Shown here one piece after another: positions 54,957 through 62,681 of a stretch of 64,000 nt of DNA (positions within the stretch are counted from its first letter, which is position 1; each line of letters opens with the position of its first letter). The stretch is from JABDLO01 sp041749255 (GTDB lineage: Bacteria > Bacteroidota > Bacteroidia > Chitinophagales > Saprospiraceae), in contig JBGTBR010000047.1 of the NCBI GenBank assembly GCA_041749255.1, positions 114,663 to 178,662 of the forward strand, given 5' to 3'. The position numbers were made by a program, and so were the translations under genes. The notes beneath the pieces are model-generated. The model searched no databases and was not told the DNA's origin. It was given only the letters and a program-made list of their open reading frames with translations.

Positions 54957-56060
54957 TCAATCATGATCAATGTAGTAAACTCCTTCCGTTATCCAATCTG
55001 AATCTTCCCAACCTTCTGCCAGGTCGAATAATATAAAATCTTCCACGACCACAGCATTATTCAATTTTTCCTTATGAAGTAGGCTATCTGACACCCTAAA
55101 TCCATACCATACTTCTCCATCGCGAATTACACCTCCAAGAGGCAAACCTTTACCTTTAACTTCTTTAGCAAAAATCGATGCCTGAGCCTGAAGACCTGGC
55201 TTTATAAATTTTGAAAGAGGCTTTTCAATATGGCAATGCACTCCCATTGTCCTCCTGGTTAAATCGATAGCAGGGTTAATCTTAACTACGTGTGCATCAA
55301 AAATTTCCTGAAGCCCAAAAACTGTAAATGATACCCGCATACCCAGTTGAATTAAGGAAGCATATTCCATCAAAATATCCAATTCAAGATGCAGATGATC
55401 CATATTAAAAATTTGAAGCATCTCGTGTTCCGGAGAGATCAATTGACCTCTGTTCACAGATACTGAGGAAACAGATCCATTTAAAGGAGCAGTTATATCA
55501 ACAAATTTTTGATACCCCATTCCATTAATTACATTTTCCGTATTAAATCCCATCATCGCAAGTTTCTCATATTCAGCTTCGTATTGAATTTGCAAGACCT
55601 CATATGTACTCTTGGCTTCATCGTATAGCTTCACTGCAATTGCATCCTTATCTATCAATAATTTTTTTCGCTGGTACTCCCTTTCAGCCAGTTCCATTTC
55701 AATCTTAAGTGACCGTAGGTTTTTTTGCCAATCGATAAAATCAGGGTGCTCAAGTCTTGCCAGAATCTTTCCTTTTCCTACATTGTCTCCCGGCAAAACA
55801 AAAAGTTGTTGAATAAACCCTTTGGTTCTGCTATGAATGGAAATGAGATCTCTTGGTGGCACATCAATTCTACCGGTTGCATATATTTTAGGTTCAATAC
55901 TCTTTTCTTCAATTTTTCCAACTCTTACATTTGCATTCAATGCATACGTATGAAAGGATTGGTTATCCGCTTCTGCTTCAAAATTCACCTCTGATTTCTC
56001 CGTATCAGGAGAATGACAAGACAAAAATGCCATAAAAATTAAAAAGTATATTCTGTTCAT
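54957..56060 (-). CDS. Efflux RND periplasmic adaptor (CusB/CzcB-type lipoprotein)
   Basis: Membrane-fusion protein of the heavy-metal RND group, 367 residues from the ATG at 56060. That start gives a short lipoprotein-type signal (MNRIYFLIFMAFLSC); an earlier Met (56141) overlaps the pump gene and lacks a signal. Lipoyl/beta-barrel landmarks are YATGRIDVPPRDLISIHSRT (cited in part: ATGRIDVP, ISIHSRTKGFI), a coiled-coil hairpin at ~115-170 and ITAPLNGSVSSVSVNRGQLI. It lies 64 bp downstream of the pump on the same strand. It bridges the inner-membrane pump to the outer-membrane channel. Confidence 0.9.
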   Translation of the reverse strand: MNRIYFLIFMAFLSCHSPDTEKSEVNFEAEADNQSFHTYALNANVRVGKIEEKSIEPKIYATGRIDVPPRDLISIHSRTKGFIQQLFVLPGDNVGKGKILARLEHPDFIDWQKNLRSLKIEMELAEREYQRKKLLIDKDAIAVKLYDEAKSTYEVLQIQYEAEYEKLAMMGFNTENVINGMGYQKFVDITAPLNGSVSSVSVNRGQLISPEHEMLQIFNMDHLHLELDILMEYASLIQLGMRVSFTVFGLQEIFDAHVVKINPAIDLTRRTMGVHCHIEKPLSKFIKPGLQAQASIFAKEVKGKGLPLGGVIRDGEVWYGFRVSDSLLHKEKLNNAVVVEDFILFDLAEGWEDSDWITEGVYYIDHD

Positions 56061-56124
56061 TATTATATATTTAGACGCCATCATTTTAAGTTTTTGATTG
56101 TAGCTTTTAAATGTAGTTAAGGAC

Positions 56125-59100
56125 TTATGCCATCTTGACAAGATAGGTCAGGTCGATAATGCAGTTATTGTATTCCTTAATCAGGTGAAGTAATGATATT
56201 CTCTGTTCGTATAATTGTCTAAGGACTGTCACTTGCTTATAGTAGTCAATGACCCCTTGATTTTGCTGCTCATTTATTCGTGTTATGATATCAGTATGAT
56301 TTTGCAACATGTTTTCAAACACAATGATGGATGAGTATAATGATTGAGCCTTTTTATTTAATGATTCAAAATTATTTGACAGTTGAATTTTGTTTGCATT
56401 CCATTCATTATTGATTTGGTTGAGTTGGACGGCTTGCCTTTCTGCAATGACTGAAACCCTTGATCTGTCTATAGGTATACCTAAGCTGATCAAAACTCCT
56501 TGATTAAACCATTGTTTTTCAATGCCCTGATTAAAGTATCCAAGGTTTATATCTGGCTTAGCTATTTCTTTCCTTTCGCTATATGCCTCTTTTCTTATCA
56601 GTTGCTGCCTGCTATCCCATAATACCTTGAAAAATTCAATGTCTAATTCAGCAGAAAAATTAAAAGGCAATTTTTCATAACCAAAGAACTCAATAACCCG
56701 ATCTTCGTCCAATAAAATATAGTTATATAATGTATTTTGGGCTTCAAGTATATCATCCATGGTCATGGTTACTTCTCTTACCAGAATGGATCGCTCTCCT
56801 TTAATTAAGTCCAATTCGGTCAGACTCACTTCTCCGGCTGAGTACATGGCCTCGGTTCTTAATTCGAGTTGAGCATAAATTTCGTCCAGTAAATTGTGTT
56901 CCTTGAGTAAAGCCTGGTTGTACATCCAGTTATCATACAACCTGTTAAACCCTCTCAATATCTCGCGTTCAAAAACCTTCTGTTCAAACTCTATCACTTT
57001 AACCCTTTGCTCAATTACATCAAGCTTACTTTGTTTGTTAAGCAAATGAGAGAAATTTTGGGAGATTCCAAAATAGTGATCGTAATCGGGAAAATTGATC
57101 TGACCTCCATTATATTGAAATTGAGTGGGTGCCCATACGGATACTGCTTTTTTACCAATTAATTCAGATTGTTTAGCCAGTGTGAGATTTTTGATGGTTA
57201 GGTTATTTTGAATAGCAATAGATGTGAGTTCCCGATCCTGCCATGTTGTATTGTATTGGGCCATGACCACATTTCCAATGAGCAAAAAAGACATAGATAC
57301 TAAAGCTTTTTTCATTTTATCTTTATTTTTATTCAGAACATAATAAAAAGCGGGTAAGATTAAAAGGGTAAGTATAGTAGAGGAAAGTAACCCACCAATA
57401 ACTACAGTTGCTAAAGGTTTTTGAACCTCAGCTCCACTACCCGTCGATAAGGCCATTGGCAAAAAGCCGAATCCTGTGGTGAGAGCAGTCAATATGACTG
57501 GTCTTAATCTGGACAAACAGGCATGCTCAATTAGGGCCTTCAATGTTAAATGCTCTTTATTATCAGGGTTTCTGATCGCAGAAATCAATACCAGACCATC
57601 CAGAACACTGATGCCAAATAAAACAACAAATCCTATCCCTGCTGAAATACTAAAAGGCATATCTCTAACCCAAAGTGCCAATACTCCCCCAATAGCCGAA
57701 AGAGGTACTGAAATAAATATGGCCATAGCGTCTTTTACGCTTTTGAAAGTTATATATAAGAGAATGACAATCAGAATTAAAGCTACAGGAACAGCAATTG
57801 AAAGTCTGTCTTTAGCCTTTTGTAAATTTTCGTATTGCCCTCCATATTGGATCATATATCCTGGTGCAAGCTTCAATTTGTTATCTATTTGATGCTGTAT
57901 ATCCATGATGGTACTTTCTATGTCCCTGCCCCGAACATTAATACCAATATTTATAAATCGCTTAGCCTGTTCACGGGATATCATCATCGGGCCTTCCTGG
58001 ATATTTATACTGGCAAACTGGCTCAATGGAATGGGTTGACCTTCCAAGTTTCTCACTATCAATTTGTCAAGATCCAGTTGAGATCGATCCTCAATTAGGT
58101 TTCTTACTACCAGATCAAATCTTCTTTCTCCTTCAAATATATCGCCTGCCTTTTCTCCCGCAAAAGCAGTTCTTACTACCTGGTTAGCATCCATAATGGA
58201 AACACCATATAAAGCCATTTTTTTACGGTCATATTCTATATTTAATTGCTGAAGTCCTTCAGTTTGATCTACTTTAACATCGGCAACTCCATCAATATGC
58301 TGGATAATTTCTTCAGCTTCATCGGCTTTCATTTTTAAAGTAGACACATTCTCACCAAATATTTTCATAGAAATATCTGCTTTTGACCCTGTCATTAATT
58401 CATTAAATCTCAACTGAATAGGTTGGGTAAATTCGAATTCAGCCCATGAAATAAAGGCTAGCGTCTTCGCCATAGAATCCATTATCTCCTCTCTGGTAGT
58501 CGCAGTGGTCCATTCAGATTTATCTCTCATGATAACCATTATATCAGCATCTTCAATAGCCATGGGGTCAGTAGGCACTTCTGCTGTTCCAATTTTGGAT
58601 ACTACGTGTTCAACCTCTGGAAAATGAGCTAATAGGGTTTTTTCCAATATAGTGGATGTTCTGATACTTTCATCCAGAGAACTTCCAGGTTTGATAGCTT
58701 GCTGGATAGCAATATCTCCTTCCTCCAGAGTCGGTACAAATACAGCACCCATTTTTGTCAAAAACCAAATTGATATAAGAAAAATGATTAATCCTCCGGA
58801 TATCATTCCAACAGGATTTTTAAGTGCAAAAATCAATCCCGGGCGATACATTTTTGAGAGCCAATCCATAAACCTATCTGAAAAATTCTTCTTTTCAGAA
58901 ATTCCTTTCCGCAATAAAAGGCTTCCTAAAACCGGAACCAGAGTCAAAGACAATATTAATGCCCCTATAATAGCAAAACCAACAGTTTGTGCCATGGGTC
59001 TGAATGTCTTACCCTCAATACCCTCCAACATCAAAACAGGTATAAACACTACTAAGATGATCAGAAATCCAAAAGCTGCAGCCCGGTAAATTTTACTGGT

Positions 59101-60420
59101 AGATTCAAAAACCAATCGATCCATTGCCGATTTTGCCAGTGTAACTCCGGCAAATCCAGTTACTAAAATTTTTAATAGATATTCTGTAATAATAATGGCG
59201 CCATCTACGACAATCCCAAAATCAATAGCTCCCAGGGACATCAGGTTGGCAGATATTCCAAATATTCTCATCATAATCAGAGTGAACAGCATGGAAAGGG
59301 GAATAATGGTAGCCACTATAAAACCAGCCCTTATGTTTCCAAGAAAGATAAATAAAATCAAAACAACGATAAGTCCTCCTTCTAATAAATTAAAAGTCAC
59401 TGTACGTATTGTTCTGTTAATCAAGTTTGAGCGATCAAGATATGGATAGATTTTGATTCCCTCAGGCAACATTAACCGTACCTCTTCTACACGTTTTTTA
59501 ACGTTTTTAATGGTTTGATACGAATTGGCATCCTTCAACATTAAAGTAATTCCACCTACCACCTCGCCCTGCCCATCCATCGTCATAGCTCCATACCTCT
59601 TGGCATGTCCCTCCTTAACATCAGCAATATCACCTATCGTAACGGGTGTCATACCTTTAAAACCGACCAAGACTTCAGCTATATCATTAAAATCTTTAAG
59701 CCGTCCTTCACTTCTTATGTAAAAAGAATTTGGTCCTGACTCAATATAACTGCCTCCACTATTCTCATTATTGGTTTCTAATGATTTGATCACATCCTGT
59801 ATTGTAAATCCCAAGCTTCTCAGAGCTTCAGGTTTGATGGAGACTTCATATTGTTTAACTATACCACCAAAGCTACTTACATCGATAATTCCTGGAATTC
59901 CAATAAGATTTCGCTTTACAATCCAGTCATGAATTGTACGTAGTGCCGAAGTGCTATAAAGTTCTTTATATCCCGGATCAACGGAAAGTACATATTGATA
60001 AATCTCTCCTAATCCGGTAGTAATGGGCATCAATTCCGTTTCTGCCAATCCCGCGGGAAGATTATTTTTAGCTATGGTTAATTGCTCCTGGACATATTGT
60101 CTGGCCTGCATGGTTGGTACACTTTCCTTAAATACAACTGTGATAACAGAAAGACCGTACCGGGAGATGGATCGCACCTCTAACACGTTGGGAATATTTG
60201 TAAGAAGAGCTTCAATAGGAAAGGTAATCTGTTGCTCTACTTCCTGTGGTGCTAAAGTCGGCGCAACACTAACTATCTGTACCTGGTTGTTTGTTATGTC
60301 AGGAACTGCATCTAATGGTATATCTTTCATTGCTATTATGCCGCCGATTATAATAGCTACAGTGCCTGATAATACTACAAACTTATTCCTAAGTGAGTAG
60401 GAAATGATAAAGTTAAACAT
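56125..60420 (-). CDS. Heavy-metal RND transporter fused to a TolC-like outer-membrane domain (CzcA-TolC)
   Basis: A 1431-residue fusion. Residues ~1-1035 are the HME-RND proton/metal antiporter. The metal/proton motif DFGIVVDGAIIITE lies in TM4 and the conserved PLDAVPDITNNQVQI is near the N-terminus. Signature FVPTLEEGDIAIQQ sits in the porter domain. After TM12 (FYYVLNKNKDKMKK) a second signal-like segment (ALVSMSFLLIGNVVMAQ) leads into ~370 residues with the helical TolC/OEP pattern (YDNWMYNQALLKE, AGEVSLTELDLIKGERS). Such CzcA-TolC fusions are known in Bacteroidota. The likely substrates are Co, Zn, Cd, Ni or Cu; the exact metal is not determined. Confidence 0.92.
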   Translation of the reverse strand: MFNFIISYSLRNKFVVLSGTVAIIIGGIIAMKDIPLDAVPDITNNQVQIVSVAPTLAPQEVEQQITFPIEALLTNIPNVLEVRSISRYGLSVITVVFKESVPTMQARQYVQEQLTIAKNNLPAGLAETELMPITTGLGEIYQYVLSVDPGYKELYSTSALRTIHDWIVKRNLIGIPGIIDVSSFGGIVKQYEVSIKPEALRSLGFTIQDVIKSLETNNENSGGSYIESGPNSFYIRSEGRLKDFNDIAEVLVGFKGMTPVTIGDIADVKEGHAKRYGAMTMDGQGEVVGGITLMLKDANSYQTIKNVKKRVEEVRLMLPEGIKIYPYLDRSNLINRTIRTVTFNLLEGGLIVVLILFIFLGNIRAGFIVATIIPLSMLFTLIMMRIFGISANLMSLGAIDFGIVVDGAIIITEYLLKILVTGFAGVTLAKSAMDRLVFESTSKIYRAAAFGFLIILVVFIPVLMLEGIEGKTFRPMAQTVGFAIIGALILSLTLVPVLGSLLLRKGISEKKNFSDRFMDWLSKMYRPGLIFALKNPVGMISGGLIIFLISIWFLTKMGAVFVPTLEEGDIAIQQAIKPGSSLDESIRTSTILEKTLLAHFPEVEHVVSKIGTAEVPTDPMAIEDADIMVIMRDKSEWTTATTREEIMDSMAKTLAFISWAEFEFTQPIQLRFNELMTGSKADISMKIFGENVSTLKMKADEAEEIIQHIDGVADVKVDQTEGLQQLNIEYDRKKMALYGVSIMDANQVVRTAFAGEKAGDIFEGERRFDLVVRNLIEDRSQLDLDKLIVRNLEGQPIPLSQFASINIQEGPMMISREQAKRFINIGINVRGRDIESTIMDIQHQIDNKLKLAPGYMIQYGGQYENLQKAKDRLSIAVPVALILIVILLYITFKSVKDAMAIFISVPLSAIGGVLALWVRDMPFSISAGIGFVVLFGISVLDGLVLISAIRNPDNKEHLTLKALIEHACLSRLRPVILTALTTGFGFLPMALSTGSGAEVQKPLATVVIGGLLSSTILTLLILPAFYYVLNKNKDKMKKALVSMSFLLIGNVVMAQYNTTWQDRELTSIAIQNNLTIKNLTLAKQSELIGKKAVSVWAPTQFQYNGGQINFPDYDHYFGISQNFSHLLNKQSKLDVIEQRVKVIEFEQKVFEREILRGFNRLYDNWMYNQALLKEHNLLDEIYAQLELRTEAMYSAGEVSLTELDLIKGERSILVREVTMTMDDILEAQNTLYNYILLDEDRVIEFFGYEKLPFNFSAELDIEFFKVLWDSRQQLIRKEAYSERKEIAKPDINLGYFNQGIEKQWFNQGVLISLGIPIDRSRVSVIAERQAVQLNQINNEWNANKIQLSNNFESLNKKAQSLYSSIIVFENMLQNHTDIITRINEQQNQGVIDYYKQVTVLRQLYEQRISLLHLIKEYNNCIIDLTYLVKMA

Positions 60421-60486
60421 GTCAATATTATTTTACTCAAATATTCAAAAATCAGCCTGAATTAGGTGTCCAGACTATATCATGAT

Positions 60487-60891
60487 TTATGAAAGTGAGG
60501 GAGGTCCTCTGAGTAATATAGATTTGAATATTGCATCCTGCAATTGAGCAGCTAAATAATTATTAGCTATGTTTTGTTTTGTAAAATTGATTTTAGAAAA
60601 ATGAGAAGAGCCTACAATAAGAAAAGAAGATCCAGACAAATTTGACTGCTGAATCAAAAGGTTATTCTTAATAACTTTTTGGATAACAAATGTCTCAAGA
60701 TGACCTTCTCCGGAATCATGCTCCAAAAGGTGAGAAAGAAAATCAAAAATACTTCCATTTCCATGATGACATTCACTTGAATTTATACTAACACTGTCAT
60801 CTACCTCATGGAAATGGGTAACCATATTATGGAGCGCCAATATAAAACTGGACAGAAATAATAATATGTTACGCGCTTTTTTGATAATCAA
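60487..60891 (-). CDS. Small His-rich secreted/anchored protein upstream of the metal pump
   Basis: Up to 134 residues from TTG at 60891; no ATG is available near the 5' end, and a TTG/ATT start further in is possible because the promoter -7 box overlaps the first codons. A hydrophobic N-terminus (ARNILLFLSSFILALHNM) acts as signal or anchor. The mature part has clusters HFHEVDD, ECHHGNGS and LLEHDSGEGHLE, giving about ten His residues with acidic neighbours. That composition and its place 66 bp upstream of the pump suggest periplasmic metal binding or sensing. No named family recognised. Confidence 0.6.
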   Translation of the reverse strand: MIIKKARNILLFLSSFILALHNMVTHFHEVDDSVSINSSECHHGNGSIFDFLSHLLEHDSGEGHLETFVIQKVIKNNLLIQQSNLSGSSFLIVGSSHFSKINFTKQNIANNYLAAQLQDAIFKSILLRGPPSLS

Positions 60892-60919
60892 ATATATACA
60901 CTCTATGGCTATTGTCCAA
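60889..60919 (-). promoter_or_regulatory. Promoter of the metal-efflux operon
   Basis: Read on the minus strand: TTG (60919-60917), a 20-bp spacer and TATATTTG (60896-60889), matching the Bacteroidota consensus. It overlaps the annotated TTG start of the His-rich gene, so translation may begin a few codons later. Confidence 0.7.
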
Positions 60920-61013
60920 CATACAAATCACTTTTATTTTTCACACCATTCCATTTTCTGAAAATTTCAAATACGTACACATCTCGTCCCTTTAAAAAAC
61001 AGCAACTATTCAG

Positions 61014-61081
61014 CTATAACCCCTCCCCAAAGCTTTGGGGACTTTTGGGGGTTAAATATGAATAGCACCCCCAAACTTTGG
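61014..61081. repeat. Hairpin repeat remnant left of the IS
   Basis: CCCCAAAGCTTTGGGG (61026-61041) followed by GGGGGTTAAATATGAATAGC and CCCCCAAACTTTGG, the same modules as the 14- and 20-kb repeats. The IS terminal inverted repeat begins directly after it. Confidence 0.8.
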
Positions 61082-62281
61082 CAGGGCTAAACAGTTCGAT
61101 TTTGATATATTTATAAGATGTTATATATTAGCATAATAATTAATATCAGAATCATATGAGAAGTTTATATTCGTATTTTGAAGACATGGAAGATCCCCGG
61201 CAGGATGCGGGTAAACGTTATGAATTGGCCTCGTTTTTATCGATGATTACTCTGGCCTATATGAGTGGCCATCATTCCATGCAGAGTGTGCGTCGATATT
61301 TCGTGAATAATAAAACGGATTTAGTGGACATGTTTGGACTGAAACATGGGGTTCCATCCTATACGATTATTCGACTATTTCTCAATCTAATGGACTTTAA
61401 GGCCATAAATGCGGCTTTTATAAGTTGGGCTGGACAATACTTTAAAATGGACGAAAAACAGTGGTTAAGCATGGATGGAAAATGTTTGGGCAGTACGGTA
61501 ACGGATGTCTATGGTTCGGCGCAGAATTTCCAGGCCTTGGTGGGTGCATTTATGAGCCAAACGGGCATTACGGTCGGGTATGGTCATTATGAGAATGGGA
61601 AAAAGTCCGAAGCGGCAAGTGTGCGGGAGTTGATTACGCAATTGGAGCGGGATCGGTACATCATTACGCTGGACGCATTACACTGTGAAAAAAAACTTTA
61701 AACCTGATTGTGGAACAGGGACACGATTTTGTCATTCAGGTCAAAGGAAACCGAAAGGCCCTGCAATCAGCTTTACAAGCTACGATTGAAACCCAAACGG
61801 CTTTAAGCGAATATCAACAAAACCAGAAACAGAAAGGCCGACAGGAACAACGAAGATATCGGGTTTACGATGCAAAGGCCGCCAGTTTACCCCAAGGCTG
61901 GAATCACATTAAGCAAATTGTTCAGGTGAAACGAAACGGGATACGGAAGGGTAAAGAATATGAAGAAACATCTGTGTATATTGCGAGTCTAAACGGTACA
62001 GCTGAGTTTTTCAGTACCGGGATTCGTCGGCATTGGGGGATTGAAAACGAACTGCATCGGGAAAAAGATGTGCAACAAAACGAAGATCACAATGGCATCC
62101 GAACACCGAATGTGGCTTTGAATGTTTCTCTGCTGCAAACCATGGTCATCAACCTGTTTCGGCTCCATGGAGAACCATCCCTGAAATACGCTGTAGAAGC
62201 ATATGCTAATCGTCCAAAAAAGTCTTTTGGTCTTATTAACAGTACTTTATGTATATGAATACCAAGAACTGTTTGACCCTG
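61082..62281 (+). mobile_element. ISAs1-family insertion sequence, 1200 bp
   Basis: Terminal inverted repeats are CAGGGCTAAACAGTTC on the left and CAGGGTCAAACAGTTC when the right end is read inward. They enclose the ISAs1-type transposase frames. The element sits inside a hairpin-rich repeat (CCCAAACTTTGG left, CCCTTTAGGGGC right). I see no clean 8-10-bp target duplication, which fits either decay or an end recombination. Confidence 0.88.
61156..62258 (+). pseudogene. ISAs1-family transposase split by a -1 frame change at A8
   Basis: Frame 1 (61156-61701) gives the N-terminal ISAs1 region: EDPRQDAGKRYELASFLSM, LSMDGKCLG with the first catalytic Asp and YIITLDALH with the second. It ends at a stop just after GAA AAA AAA CTT. 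The following frame (from about 61690, with no stop upstream to ~61684) continues TLNLIVEQGHDFVIQVKGNRK and carries RRHWGIENELHREKDVQQNED with the catalytic Glu. A shift of -1 on the A8 run joins them into one ~367-residue transposase. Either programmed frameshifting or slippage keeps it active, or a one-base deletion killed it. Confidence 0.85.
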
Positions 62282-62339
62282 CCCTTTAGGGGCTGGGGCA
62301 GGCTCCCCTTTAGGGGCTGGGGGCAGCGAGAGGAGGTGG

Positions 62340-62552
62340 GTAGAAATCCAAATCTCCGACAACGGCTCCGGTATCCCCAACGCCATCAAAGACAAAATAT
62401 TCCAGCCCTTTTTTACCACCAAGCCAACCGGGCATGGCACGGGACTGGGGTTGTCTTTAAGTTATGATATTATGAAGGCTCATGGGGGAGAATTGAAAGT
62501 AGAAAGTGAAGAGGGAAAAGGGAGTGAGTTTATGATCCGATTACCAGTCTGA
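62340..62552 (+). pseudogene. 3' remnant of a histidine kinase (HATPase domain)
   Basis: Codons from 62340 read VEIQISDNGSGIPNAI, DKIFQPFFTTKPTGHGTGLG, then LSYDIMKAHGGELKVESEEG and FMIRLPV-stop. This is the G1/F/G2 end of a HATPase domain of the TPR-kinase type that starts at 62682. No kinase 5' part is found on the left side of the IS. Thus the IS insertion or a later deletion removed the rest. A 23-bp imperfect duplication (CTTTAGGGGCTGGGGCAG-type) lies at 62283-62327 between the IS and the remnant. Confidence 0.9.
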
Positions 62553-62681
62553 ATTGCGGATTCATCGGATTATATGATTGCACGGATTATTTAGAGGGAA
62601 GAATTGAAATTTAAAGGGATGAAGATAAAAGTTTTTCGGATCTTCGTTTCAAGTACATCAACTAAGTTGCAAAGTTGAGAC
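62553..62681. other. Spacer between the kinase remnant and the TPR kinase gene
   Basis: 129 bp, no ORF; no TTG-N19-TAnnTTTG promoter recognised. Confidence 0.5.

Noticed and set aside
61082..62281. Target-site duplication of the ISAs1 element
   Set aside because: Flanks (AACTTTGG left, CCCTTTAG right) do not match; no duplication can be claimed.
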